Shown: positions 55,007-63,825 of the stretch, piece by piece
Layout: each line of letters starts with the position of its first letter
Numbering within the stretch: position 1 is the stretch's first letter
Assembly (NCBI RefSeq): GCF_000024725.1
Contig: NC_013960.1
Location: forward strand, 3,334,001-3,398,000
DNA length: 64,000 nt
Direction of reading: 5' to 3'
Source: Nitrosococcus halophilus Nc 4
GTDB taxonomy: Bacteria > Pseudomonadota > Gammaproteobacteria > Nitrosococcales > Nitrosococcaceae
The notes under the pieces: generated by a model
Database searches by the model: none
What the model saw: only the letters and a program-made list of their open reading frames with translations
What the model was told of the DNA's origin: nothing
Program-made: the position numbers and the translations under genes

Positions 55007-56455
55007 ATGATAAATCACCCAATCTCACCTTTTCCTAACTACCAGAATAAAATTACTGTATCACGCACTTATTATGGAGAGCATGCAGGAGTTGTTTTTT
55101 TACAACGATTAATAAACGCATTTGTTGCAAGTGCCTCCATCTATCCCATTGGACTAATTTATGGCACTCACATGGAAAAACCTTATTATTCAGGCTTATC
55201 CATAGTAACGTTTATGCTTGCTCTCGGTATGTTTGAAGCTGTCGGTATCTATCAAGCCAGGACTAGGCTGTCCTTCCAATCTCTTCTTCGGAGATTTACG
55301 CTAGCATGGATTATCGTTGTTTTTGAACTTTTATTTCTAGGCTATGCCATCAAGCTGTCAGAAGTCTATTCCCGCAAGATATTATTAACTTGGTTTATAG
55401 CTTCACCTATGCTTACTCTATTGGCACATGAAGCTGTTCGTTTTCTTTGCTATCGGATATTTAATCTAAAATACAAGACACGCCATGCAATTATCATAGG
55501 TATTAATGACTTAAGCAGGCAGCTTGTAGAAACGATAAAATATAATAAGCGTTTGGGAATAGAGGTAGATGGGTTTCTCGATGACCGAGCAAAGGATCGC
55601 ACGGGGGCTCTAACGGAGGGGCATTTATTAGGAAGGTTATCAGAATTACCAACACTAACAAGGCAGAGAAAGATCGACACTATATTTATAGCTTTACCAT
55701 TGACCCAGCAGCAACGTATTATTGATCTTGTTGATGCTCTCCGGGATACCACAGCCTCCATTTATTATCTGCCTAATGTGCTACTTTTTGACCTAATACA
55801 AGCACGCCTAGACGATATCGATGGTGTCCCGGTGGTAGCACTATGCGAAACCCCATTCTATGGGATGAAGGCATTGGTTAAACGCCTAAGCGATATTGTC
55901 ATGGCTACCTTTATACTATTTTTACTATCTCCACTAATGCTATTAATTGCAATAGGTGTGAAGTTAAGCTCGCCCGGCCCTATTTTATTTAAACAACACC
56001 GATATGGTCTCGATGGCCAAGAGATTTTAGTTTATAAATTTCGTTCTATGACGGTTTGCGAGGATGGAGAAACGGTTACTCAGGCTACTCGAAGTGATCC
56101 AAGAACCACTCCTCTTGGATTCTTCCTCAGACATACCTCTTTGGATGAACTGCCACAATTTATCAACGTGCTACAAGGATCAATGAGTGTTATCGGCCCA
56201 AGACCTCATGCCGTTGTTCATAACGAACAATACCGTAAAAAGATCAAAGGATACATGATCAGACATAAGGTGAAGCCTGGTATTACTGGACTAGCACAAG
56301 TTCGTGGTTTTAGAGGGGAGACAAAGATATTAGAAGAAATGGAGGCTCGAGTAGAATCAGACATTGAGTACATGCGAAATTGGTCGCTTACTTTAGATTT
56401 TCAAATCTTGCTAAAAACATTTTTGGTATTGTTTAATAATGAAAAAGCTTATTAG
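55007..56455 (+). CDS. Undecaprenyl-phosphate sugar phosphotransferase (WcaJ/EpsB-like), second copy
   Basis: A 482-residue membrane glycosyl-1-phosphate transferase. Five N-terminal membrane helices precede a CoA-binding-like region (ARHAIIIGINDLSRQLVETI-like, about 158-180). The C-terminal sugar-transferase domain (about 290-480) contains KRLSDIVMATFILFLLSPLM, SPGPILFKQHRYGLDG, RHTSLDELPQFINVLQGSMS and VIGPRPHAV. It is distinct from the transferase at 32047. This suggests two exopolysaccharides or two initiating sugars. No Shine-Dalgarno sequence is obvious. No other glycan gene follows directly. Confidence 0.9.
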   Translation: MINHPISPFPNYQNKITVSRTYYGEHAGVVFLQRLINAFVASASIYPIGLIYGTHMEKPYYSGLSIVTFMLALGMFEAVGIYQARTRLSFQSLLRRFTLAWIIVVFELLFLGYAIKLSEVYSRKILLTWFIASPMLTLLAHEAVRFLCYRIFNLKYKTRHAIIIGINDLSRQLVETIKYNKRLGIEVDGFLDDRAKDRTGALTEGHLLGRLSELPTLTRQRKIDTIFIALPLTQQQRIIDLVDALRDTTASIYYLPNVLLFDLIQARLDDIDGVPVVALCETPFYGMKALVKRLSDIVMATFILFLLSPLMLLIAIGVKLSSPGPILFKQHRYGLDGQEILVYKFRSMTVCEDGETVTQATRSDPRTTPLGFFLRHTSLDELPQFINVLQGSMSVIGPRPHAVVHNEQYRKKIKGYMIRHKVKPGITGLAQVRGFRGETKILEEMEARVESDIEYMRNWSLTLDFQILLKTFLVLFNNEKAY

Positions 56456-56639
56456 CCCTCTTCTGTCAAACTAGGCTTGGGCTTTGAATAAAGGAAGAAC
56501 CAGTCACGTAATCAATCTTTTACCATACCCCGCGTTTGCCGACCCCATGCCAACAGGTACCTATGCATATATTCTGATAGTAATTACCTCGATATATTAG
56601 AGGCTTGGGTAAATTAAACACCACAAAATTTTTACTGAG

Positions 56640-56965
56640 GTACTTACCACTCGCCATAGACCTTCAGCCCCGTGGCATTGATAACCAATAATGGCATGCC
56701 TAGCGAGCGATGTACACTGTCAAATCGCTACCCCGCCGACTCAGGGTCATACGGCCCGGCGTCTGCAGCGGTACCTGAAACACCTCACAGATGAGCAGAA
56801 CACACTACTGGATTGAGATCGCCGAATACGTCGACGTTGCCCTGCGCCAGCCGGCACATCACTCCTCAAGCAACGCCTCATCCAATCTACGCTGTCAGCA
56901 AACCACTCCGCACTAGTAGTTCGTTGTAGGCACGCCACTTCTTGATCTAATAACCTTACCTATGA
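56640..56965 (-). pseudogene. IS5-family transposase relic
   Basis: Minus-strand pieces in several frames are WRAYNELLVRSGLLTA, VFQVPLQT and PGRMTLSRRGSDLTV, and then LGMPLLVINATGLKVYGEW. The last is the catalytic aspartate region of IS5-type transposases (normally IDSTGLKVYGEGEW). Here the aspartate is Asn in VINATG. Stops interrupt it in each frame. Confidence 0.7.
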
Positions 56966-57742
56966 CTTGCTCATACCCTACTTAAGCATACTGCTAAACC
57001 CGCACTGAAAAAAGCAGTGCAAATGCTATATTTATGATGAACGAGATGAGCCTGGGTGGTACCCTTAAATAGCTTTTATATTTTTAGTACCCGAAAACGC
57101 GATATGAAACCAAAGAATCAACATAAATCTTATGTTGTATACATGAGTTTTTTCTGGATAAAGAGTTGCTTTTATTTTCTGACCTGAACGACAACCTGTA
57201 CCGCCTCAACACCAATTCATTTTTTATTTGGTGCCACCAGTACACATGCCTAATCTGGCTCAGATTATGCTGGCTCCACAATGGATCTTCAGGCGATTTG
57301 AAAGTATTAGCCGAGGATCTTTTGGCCTGCTCGCCCAGCAGAGCGGCCAATACTTTCTGATAGTCATCCGTTAAAATCCCTTTTAGATATAGTGGGGCAG
57401 AAACTCATCAACACTACGGGTCGCTTCAAATACGGCGTCAGTCAGATGCTATTGAAAAAGATACCCGATCTACTGCACTCGCACACCTTGGATACTTTCA
57501 TTTCATATCACCAATGCCTATCTAGACAGTACGCTCTGACAGGCACCATTCTGTATCTCAGCTATAGCTTATCAAAGTGCTATCAACTGAGCCATTCTGT
57601 TATGCCTTTATAATGTGGACTAGTTCTAATTTTTATGCATTCCTACCAAAAAAAGATAAAACTTTACCGATATGATAGTCAAGAAAAACATTCAAAGTAA
57701 GACGGATAATAATTTTTCTTAAATAGCAAATTTCTAAAAACC
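56966..57742. other. Intergenic region without confident gene
   Basis: Short frames occur on both strands (for example minus 57084-57350 and plus 57392-57613), but none has a Shine-Dalgarno sequence, family motif or sensible composition, and they overlap. They may be remains of another transposase. A TATAAT near 57609 has no good -35 partner. Confidence 0.45.
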
Positions 57743-57822
57743 GAAAAAGGCAAACTATCCGAAAGGATGGGACGCAAAGCCTCTGGCCTAAGTCCTTTAA
57801 GGATAAGGTAGCAAGGCTACCG
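57743..57822 (+). ncRNA. c-di-GMP-I (GEMM-I) riboswitch aptamer
   Basis: The core conserved features of GEMM-I are present in order: GGCAAAC, a short stem closed by a GAAA tetraloop (ATCC-GAAA-GGAT), GGACGCAAAGCC, TCTGGCCTAA (tetraloop receptor side), a small hairpin TCCTTTAAGGA, and the P3 end GGTAGC-AAG-GCTACC. The distances agree with published GEMM-I aptamers. It lies 63 bases before the ATG of the FN3/lectin-like gene, so c-di-GMP very probably controls that gene. Confidence 0.93.
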
Positions 57823-57830
57823 TAGCACGT

Positions 57831-57878
57831 GCATCTTCTAGATGCTGTGTAAACGGCATTCAGATTTAGAGGAGATGC
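57831..57878 (+). promoter_or_regulatory. Candidate riboswitch expression platform (alternative hairpins over the ribosome site)
   Basis: GCATCT (57831-57836) can pair with AGATGC at 57840-57845 (three-base loop) or with the second AGATGC at 57873-57878, which overlaps the end of the AGGAG Shine-Dalgarno sequence (57870-57874). The two pairings exclude each other. This would suit control of translation; no U-tract terminator is present. Confidence 0.5.
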
Positions 57879-57884
57879 TCTACA

Positions 57885-59045
57885 ATGTATATTTCAGAAG
57901 AATATGCTACGTTTCATTTCATTCACAAAATTAAAATCCTCCTTTGTGTAATAATTATATTAACCACCCCCTCAATTGTTAATGCCGCCACTATTACTAT
58001 TGCCTGGGATCCCAGCACTAGTCCTGATGTCTCCGGTTATAAACTTCATTATGGAAAGGTTAGTGGACAATACACAAACAGTGTTGATGTAGGTAATAAG
58101 ACAAGCCATGCCTTAGATGGGTTTTTAGCTGGGGAAAAATACTACATCTCAGCCACCTCTTATTGTAACTGCGATAATTCCCAAGAAAGCGATTTTTCTG
58201 AAGAATTAGTAGTAGCAATCCCTGAAAATATTGATGATACCGATTTAATTTTACCCCCAATAGAGGTTGGCGAAGTTATAGTGGATCATAATTGGGAGCG
58301 GGTAAGTTTCAAAGAGAGCTTTATTGATCCGGTCGTAATTGCGCCGTCTATTAGTTATTCAGGACGTGATCCAAGTATTGTTAGAATCCGCAACATCACT
58401 AGTGATGGGTTTGATATCCGTGTCCAGGAATGGGACTATCGTGATGGCTGGCATACACAAGAGAAAGTCCACTTTATCGCTATGGAGAAAGGACACTATA
58501 TATTACCGGATGGGACAAAGATCGAAGCCGGCAGTGCCCGGACAAATACCACCTCTTCATTTGACACCGTAAACTTTCAGCAGCCGTTCAATGTTTCTCC
58601 TGTCGTGCTTACATCCATCACCAGCGATAATGAACCAGATGGAGTTACCGCCAGGAAAAAAGACATTAGCAAAGAAATGTTTAAGCTATTGCTGCAAGAA
58701 CAAGAAGCAAATAGCGACGGCCATGATTATGAATCCGTAGATTATATTGCCGCAGAACCCTCTATTGGAATGGCTGGCTCCATCCCCTTTGAAATAGGTA
58801 GAACTGAGGACAACATGGACCATAATTTCCGCCTAGTTTCATTCCTTAATTCATATGCTAATAATCCAATCGTTATTCTAGATCTCCAAACAAGTGATGG
58901 AATGGATACAGCTAACCTAAGGTGGGAGAACTTAACTTCTAATTCTGTCACAGTGAAAGTAGACGAAGAACAGTCAATGGATGATGAAACTTACCATACT
59001 ACTGAAGTTGTCGGATATATCATCTTTGGTCTTGCTAGCCAATGA
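57885..59045 (+). CDS. Secreted FN3 protein with three H-lectin-like repeats, copy 1
   Basis: A 386-residue secreted protein. A signal peptide (about 1-34) is followed by one fibronectin type III domain (about 35-112, TIAWDPSTSPDVSGYKLHYG to SDFSEELVVAIP). Then come three related repeats of about 85 residues, each with a strand-loop pattern like H-type lectins (for example FKESFIDPVVIAPSISYS, then VRIRNITSDGFDIRVQEWDY and VHFIAMEKG). H-lectins bind sugars, so this is a likely polysaccharide-binding matrix protein. The last 868 bases of the gene and downstream are duplicated exactly at 60307. Expression is probably under the c-di-GMP riboswitch. The repeat count is by eye and the lectin call is moderate. 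Confidence 0.78.
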   Translation: MYISEEYATFHFIHKIKILLCVIIILTTPSIVNAATITIAWDPSTSPDVSGYKLHYGKVSGQYTNSVDVGNKTSHALDGFLAGEKYYISATSYCNCDNSQESDFSEELVVAIPENIDDTDLILPPIEVGEVIVDHNWERVSFKESFIDPVVIAPSISYSGRDPSIVRIRNITSDGFDIRVQEWDYRDGWHTQEKVHFIAMEKGHYILPDGTKIEAGSARTNTTSSFDTVNFQQPFNVSPVVLTSITSDNEPDGVTARKKDISKEMFKLLLQEQEANSDGHDYESVDYIAAEPSIGMAGSIPFEIGRTEDNMDHNFRLVSFLNSYANNPIVILDLQTSDGMDTANLRWENLTSNSVTVKVDEEQSMDDETYHTTEVVGYIIFGLASQ

Positions 59046-59119
59046 TAGCTAAAAAAATAGGCGCTTATATCATCTCATGAAGATAAAACAGTCGAAATAA
59101 GAGATTAAGTAATCCTTAT
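58252..59119 (+). repeat. 868-bp direct duplication, left copy
   Basis: This block is the same as 60307-61174, at an offset of 2055 bases, from the codons TACCCCCAATAG to the AATCCTTAT after the stop codon. The encoded protein is identical, and short reading frames in two other frames are identical too, which indicates base-level identity. It encodes the three lectin-like repeats. Confidence 0.92.
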
Positions 59120-59738
59120 ATAAAGTAGATTAGATCGTTTACGAGAATTATTAAGGATTGGATTGCTAAACAGGGATGTTTAACAACCCCCAGACCATAA
59201 ATCCACCTCTGTGCAAAAACTCCAGGTTTTTTTGCAAGTCCTTCCAAGCATACTTACTTTAACAAAGTTGGCCGTTAATATCATCCCAAGTGTCATCTTT
59301 TCTACACTCAGACATCAGACAAATGATAGCTACTCACCTTACCACATCATAAAAATTAAGCGCATCACGATCAATTTCCTGATACCCCAGCGACTCGCAC
59401 CTGCTTTTTCTTAACTCACCACTGACCGGCACTCTTCTAGAAGCAAGTCATCCACATTTTGTCACTAGTTAGCGACAACTTATTTAAAACCCTTTATTAC
59501 CGTATAGGGAAAAAGTTACTTAATTTAATTCTACCTACCATAAGCTATTGGATTTCTAAATTTTATCATCTTTTACAAAACCAATTTATTAAAAATCTTA
59601 AGCTTATAATGGCAAAGAGAAATCATAAATAAATTAATCAAGCACGTCTCTAAAAAACGACAGAAACCATACCATCTTATAAGTAACCTGCCATGCAAAA
59701 AAATGTAAGCCATTTATTTTAATTGTAAATTCATTTTT
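59120..59738. other. Intergenic region between the two lectin-like genes
   Basis: No supported gene; short frames here have no Shine-Dalgarno sequence or family motif. AT-rich. No second c-di-GMP aptamer is present. Confidence 0.5.
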
Positions 59739-59754
59739 TGGCATAAAATATGCG
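59739..59754 (+). promoter_or_regulatory. Candidate sigma-54 -24/-12 promoter for the second lectin-like gene
   Basis: TGGCATAAAATATGCG has GG (59740-59741) and GC (59752-59753) ten bases apart. The -24 half TGGCAT is the same as in the two other sigma-54 candidates of this window, while the -12 half ATGC is weaker (TTGC is the consensus). It lies about 155 bases before ATG 59910. Confidence 0.55.
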
Positions 59755-59909
59755 TTCCCCTGAGCCAAAATTAGAACAAAACTATTTCTAGTTCGTGTCA
59801 ATTTAAAATCAAAACTTACAACTACCGATTCGCGCAGCTTGTTTTTTCCAATCCAAGCTGTCGACGGTATTTTTTTGGATGGCATTTATTTCTAGGGAGA
59901 TAATAAACT

Positions 59910-61100
59910 ATGCCTACATGGTTAAAACTATTACGTCTTATAAAAAAGAAACCCTCTTCTACAAATATAGCTCTAAAAACCACAATTACAAGTATAACCC
60001 TTCTTGTCTACAGCCTTAATGTCAACGCAGCACAGGCTGTACTTACATGGGATGACATTAGCGAACCGAGCGTTGCAGGTTATAAGCTTTACTATGGCTC
60101 ATCTAGCGGTAATTACAACCATAGTATAGATGTTGGGAACCAAACCTCATACACCCTCACAGGATTAGAATCAGGAAATACTTATTATATCGCCGCAAAG
60201 ACTTACAATCAGGATAAGTCAAAATACAGCGACTTTTCTAATGAAGTAACCGCTACGCTTCCCTCTAGCACAACTTCATCAGAGACAAATATTAATGAAG
60301 ATAGCGTACCCCCAATAGAGGTTGGCGAAGTTATAGTGGATCATAATTGGGAGCGGGTAAGTTTCAAAGAGAGCTTTATTGATCCGGTCGTAATTGCGCC
60401 GTCTATTAGTTATTCAGGACGTGATCCAAGTATTGTTAGAATCCGCAACATCACTAGTGATGGGTTTGATATCCGTGTCCAGGAATGGGACTATCGTGAT
60501 GGCTGGCATACACAAGAGAAAGTCCACTTTATCGCTATGGAGAAAGGACACTATATATTACCGGATGGGACAAAGATCGAAGCCGGCAGTGCCCGGACAA
60601 ATACCACCTCTTCATTTGACACCGTAAACTTTCAGCAGCCGTTCAATGTTTCTCCTGTCGTGCTTACATCCATCACCAGCGATAATGAACCAGATGGAGT
60701 TACCGCCAGGAAAAAAGACATTAGCAAAGAAATGTTTAAGCTATTGCTGCAAGAACAAGAAGCAAATAGCGACGGCCATGATTATGAATCCGTAGATTAT
60801 ATTGCCGCAGAACCCTCTATTGGAATGGCTGGCTCCATCCCCTTTGAAATAGGTAGAACTGAGGACAACATGGACCATAATTTCCGCCTAGTTTCATTCC
60901 TTAATTCATATGCTAATAATCCAATCGTTATTCTAGATCTCCAAACAAGTGATGGAATGGATACAGCTAACCTAAGGTGGGAGAACTTAACTTCTAATTC
61001 TGTCACAGTGAAAGTAGACGAAGAACAGTCAATGGATGATGAAACTTACCATACTACTGAAGTTGTCGGATATATCATCTTTGGTCTTGCTAGCCAATGA
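59910..61100 (+). CDS. Secreted FN3 protein with three H-lectin-like repeats, copy 2
   Basis: A 396-residue secreted paralogue of the protein at 57885. It has its own signal peptide (about 1-45, ending LLVYSLNVNA). Its FN3 domain (AVLTWDDISEPSVAGYKLYY to SDFSNEVTATLP) is only about half identical to that of copy 1. The remaining about 270 residues are identical in copy 1, because the coding DNA is a perfect duplicate. AGGGAG lies upstream of ATG 59910. It has no riboswitch but a sigma-54-like promoter, so the two copies probably respond to different signals while presenting the same lectin part. Confidence 0.78.
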   Translation: MPTWLKLLRLIKKKPSSTNIALKTTITSITLLVYSLNVNAAQAVLTWDDISEPSVAGYKLYYGSSSGNYNHSIDVGNQTSYTLTGLESGNTYYIAAKTYNQDKSKYSDFSNEVTATLPSSTTSSETNINEDSVPPIEVGEVIVDHNWERVSFKESFIDPVVIAPSISYSGRDPSIVRIRNITSDGFDIRVQEWDYRDGWHTQEKVHFIAMEKGHYILPDGTKIEAGSARTNTTSSFDTVNFQQPFNVSPVVLTSITSDNEPDGVTARKKDISKEMFKLLLQEQEANSDGHDYESVDYIAAEPSIGMAGSIPFEIGRTEDNMDHNFRLVSFLNSYANNPIVILDLQTSDGMDTANLRWENLTSNSVTVKVDEEQSMDDETYHTTEVVGYIIFGLASQ

Positions 61101-61174
61101 TAGCTAAAAAAATAGGCGCTTATATCATCTCATGAAGATAAAACAGTCGAAATAAGAGATTAAGTAATCCTTAT
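60307..61174 (+). repeat. 868-bp direct duplication, right copy
   Basis: Exact partner of 58252-59119, extending about 74 bases past the stop codon of copy 2. Beyond 61174 the two sequences differ at once. Confidence 0.92.
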
Positions 61175-61192
61175 CTAATTAAAGATAATATA

Positions 61193-62065
61193 ATGACACT
61201 AGAATTTTTTAGAGCCATGATAAGACTAAGATTTAAAAGCCTTTTGTTTAAATTTTTATTATCCCCTGTTGTTCTATTTGTCTACTCGGCATCGGCACCG
61301 GCAGCAACAGTAGAGTACTCCAATGATTTTGAATCGGGGTTTGGAGATATTTCATTTAAATATGAATGCCGAGATGAACAATATAACAGGGTAACCAATG
61401 TAAGCCGGGAAGGCAGTTATTCGTTGCGCACTTTTCAAAGAGGCGACCAAGGTTGTGTCCAACCTAATGGAGTGGAAAGAAAACGAACAAAATTCGTCTT
61501 AGGGGATGTGCGTTATTCGCGGGATACAACGTATTGGATTGGGTTCAGCGTTTACGTGCCCAAAGATTACCCAATACATAGAAATGACGGTATTTTTGTA
61601 TATGGCTCAACTTCTGGAAGCCAGCCAGGTGAGCCCGCGATGTATTTAAGAGATGGCAAGTGGCAGATTGACAACAGATGGTATGATGGGAGCAGTGTAA
61701 AGCACAGCCGGATTTTTGAGGGGAAAGCCGATACTGGCCGATGGACGGACTTTGTGCTGGAGCTAAGGCGTTCGCCGATAAAGGGCAATGGTGTTCTAAG
61801 AGCTTGGATGGATGGAAAGTTAGTTGGCGAGACAACTGGGGTGATAGTGGGTACAGACTACTCAACTCCTCCGGTTGCTAAATTAGGAATTTATTTCGGA
61901 GGAAACAGGAGCGACGATTACACTCTTAATTTCGACTCTATAAAAATAGCCCAAGGCTCTGATGGCTTCGACCTAGTTTATCCGGAGAATTCCTCAAATT
62001 CATTGGAGTCTTCCACTACCCTTCCCTCTCCGTCTGGATTAAAAATTATCGACTTACTACCATAG
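61193..62065 (+). CDS. Secreted polysaccharide-lyase-like protein
   Basis: A 290-residue secreted protein with a jelly-roll fold similar to the heparin-lyase I-like family (PF14099). The signal peptide is about residues 9-39, ending SAPAATVEYSNDFESG. Segments typical of the family are YWIGFSVYVPKDYP, GRWTDFVLELRRSP, RAWMDGKLVGETTG and LGIYFGGNRSDDYTLNFDSI. It probably cuts or binds an acidic polysaccharide, perhaps the matrix polymer made by the organism itself; the catalytic residues cannot be assigned with confidence. ATG 61193 and 61217 are both possible starts. It begins 92 bases after copy 2 of the lectin-like gene. Confidence 0.75.
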   Translation: MTLEFFRAMIRLRFKSLLFKFLLSPVVLFVYSASAPAATVEYSNDFESGFGDISFKYECRDEQYNRVTNVSREGSYSLRTFQRGDQGCVQPNGVERKRTKFVLGDVRYSRDTTYWIGFSVYVPKDYPIHRNDGIFVYGSTSGSQPGEPAMYLRDGKWQIDNRWYDGSSVKHSRIFEGKADTGRWTDFVLELRRSPIKGNGVLRAWMDGKLVGETTGVIVGTDYSTPPVAKLGIYFGGNRSDDYTLNFDSIKIAQGSDGFDLVYPENSSNSLESSTTLPSPSGLKIIDLLP

Positions 62066-62099
62066 CTTTATAGCAGACCACTTATAACTTATGTGCTAA

Positions 62100-62127
62100 C
62101 GCCGATCAAGAATGTACTTGATCGGCG
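62100..62127. terminator. Bidirectional hairpin between convergent genes
   Basis: CGCCGATCAAG (62100-62110) pairs perfectly over 11 bases with CTTGATCGGCG (62117-62127) around AATGTA. It is between the lyase-like gene (plus) and the DUF4185-like gene (minus). No T tract follows on either strand, so factor-assisted termination is possible. Confidence 0.6.
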
Positions 62128-62155
62128 CTCCTAAATAGAAAGGAAATGTAAGTAT

Positions 62156-63280
62156 TTAATCGCTAGTTACGAAAGAGCCTTCAATTGTTCCCCAGTTATC
62201 GCTTCCAGGCCCAGTATACACCATTACAAAACGGTTTCCTTTACTCCATTTTGTGGAAAATCCCCAAAATACGGTTTTATGGCCACTCTGCAAGTTTCCA
62301 TTTGAACCGATATCCCATGGATTTCCAAAGAGCACTGTAGTCCAGGGTCCCCATGGTTCTGGGGCATCATAAATTCCGATATGTCCATTATTTTTCCTGT
62401 GCCTGGAGACTTGCTGCGCAATTAAAATATACCTATCGATTCCTTGTATATAGGCCACGCTTGGTCTTAAAACACCGTTTTTAACATCTTCAAACACAGG
62501 TTTTCTCTTGGCAACATTAGACGTCCACTGTGGATTTCCATTGTTATCAAACCCCGCAAAAAATTCATAACTCATCCAATCTTCAATTTTAGATTTTGGA
62601 ACTCTTATTAAGGTAATTTCCCCAGGAATCTGCACATCCCAATCAGCCCCCCCCTTATTCTCGGTAGCATACATGTAAATGTAATTATCCCTTGCTCCTT
62701 GATAATCCTTCCCGAACTGTAAAAACGTGGGACAAAAAAAGCCTTCAGTATTCGGAAAATCTCTTGGAGTCAACTCCCACCCCAGGCCATCCCAACTCGC
62801 GGCATGATTCATGGACTTGAATAGTTGTTGGCTTTTAAAAACACCCGCATTCGAACCCGGACCGCATCTCCACATATACATAACGCCGTCAATCGATATC
62901 AAACCATAAGACTTCCCGCCAAATTTAGCTGAGTTCTTAGAACCCTTGCCACCCCACACATTAAATCCCTGATAATGGTCTTTTGTTCCTTCAATACGGG
63001 CAAACCCCATGCTGACCCTGCCTTCCCGGTTAGTCCCTCCGAAACCGCCGCCGTCCCCCCAACTAGTGTACTGATGATTATCATCAGCCCACGTAATAGG
63101 CCAATTATCACTGCCAGGTGCAGCCGTCTGCACTGTAGACATATCAAAAACCATGTCTAAAATTTTTGCGCTGGGCGGGTACGGCGCAGCCCGATCTGTC
63201 CGATCTGGAACCAAAAAAGGAAAAACTATCAGCAGAAGACAAACCAATACAGCCATTATTGCGAGTTTCCTAATTTTCAT
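62156..63280 (-). CDS. Membrane-anchored DUF4185-like protein
   Basis: A 374-residue protein with an N-terminal membrane segment (about 7-27) and a body that looks like a five-bladed propeller: ITWADDNHQYTSWGDGGG, SIDGVMYMWRCGPGS, FCPTFLQFGKDYQGA, LRPSVAYIQGIDRYILIAQ and ENPWDIGSNGN-like segments. This pattern fits the DUF4185 family, some members of which are endo-D-arabinanases (GH183). A polysaccharide-cutting or -binding role is therefore likely, but the substrate is unknown. It is downstream of a truncated GDSL hydrolase on the same strand. Confidence 0.75.
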   Translation of the reverse strand: MKIRKLAIMAVLVCLLLIVFPFLVPDRTDRAAPYPPSAKILDMVFDMSTVQTAAPGSDNWPITWADDNHQYTSWGDGGGFGGTNREGRVSMGFARIEGTKDHYQGFNVWGGKGSKNSAKFGGKSYGLISIDGVMYMWRCGPGSNAGVFKSQQLFKSMNHAASWDGLGWELTPRDFPNTEGFFCPTFLQFGKDYQGARDNYIYMYATENKGGADWDVQIPGEITLIRVPKSKIEDWMSYEFFAGFDNNGNPQWTSNVAKRKPVFEDVKNGVLRPSVAYIQGIDRYILIAQQVSRHRKNNGHIGIYDAPEPWGPWTTVLFGNPWDIGSNGNLQSGHKTVFWGFSTKWSKGNRFVMVYTGPGSDNWGTIEGSFVTSD

Positions 63281-63357
63281 GCTCTACACTTATGCTAATT
63301 TATTTCTAAGCACATGGACAGTAAGTACTATTATAGTACAGCAGGATCATGCTTTAA

Positions 63358-63822
63358 TTAATTAACATTAATTGTAAAGTCCTGTATATCAGAGCCCTCT
63401 GAGTTTTCTACTTGTATCGTGACATCGAATGCACCCACTACACTTGGGGTCCATGCTATACGGCCGGTATCAGGATGGAGACTCATATCAGGTGGGCCCT
63501 CTACTAAGGTATAATGGGGTAGGAGCCATCCAATGGCTTCAACTTCATCGGTATAAGGAATACCCACTGAGGCATCCGTCATCGGTTCAGACGTCACTTT
63601 AGGCATTACTGGCACATAGGCCGGTGCAAGCGATTGCAGCGCCTCAAACCATACCGTGGCCATCTTGGCAGAGCCAGAACTACTTGGATGAAGTTCATCC
63701 ACCATATCCTCTGGATATACAAGCGCATTTTCATGATTTGCAATAAGCATTTGATCACCATTGCTCACTCTAGCCTGAGCTATTGCTTCTATATTGCTAT
63801 TAAATTCTGGGTAGTGCTGCAT
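63358..63822 (-). pseudogene. SGNH/GDSL hydrolase with Ig-like C-terminus, N-terminus lost
   Basis: The remaining 154 residues include the C-terminal catalytic pair region MVDELHPSSSGSAKMATVWF (Asp and His of the SGNH triad), followed by a putative immunoglobulin-like domain (about 75-154, IGWLLPHYTLVEGPPDMSLH to QVENSEGSDIQDFTINV). The nucleophile GDSL block should be upstream, where an IS1-family element now sits. The initial ATG at 63822 is probably not a real start. It is likely inactive, formerly a carbohydrate or polysaccharide esterase. Confidence 0.8.
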
Positions 63823-63825
63823 ATT

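Noticed and set aside
57084-57613. Two short frames that might be genes
   Set aside because: They are on opposite strands with odd composition and no start signal; remains of a transposase are possible but not shown.
58339-58572. Plus-strand frame of 77 residues, also found at 60394
   Set aside because: It is a shadow of the lectin-like gene, duplicated only because the DNA is identical.
59634-59885. Minus-strand frame of 83 residues
   Set aside because: It has no ribosome site or homology and covers the promoter region of the lectin-like gene.
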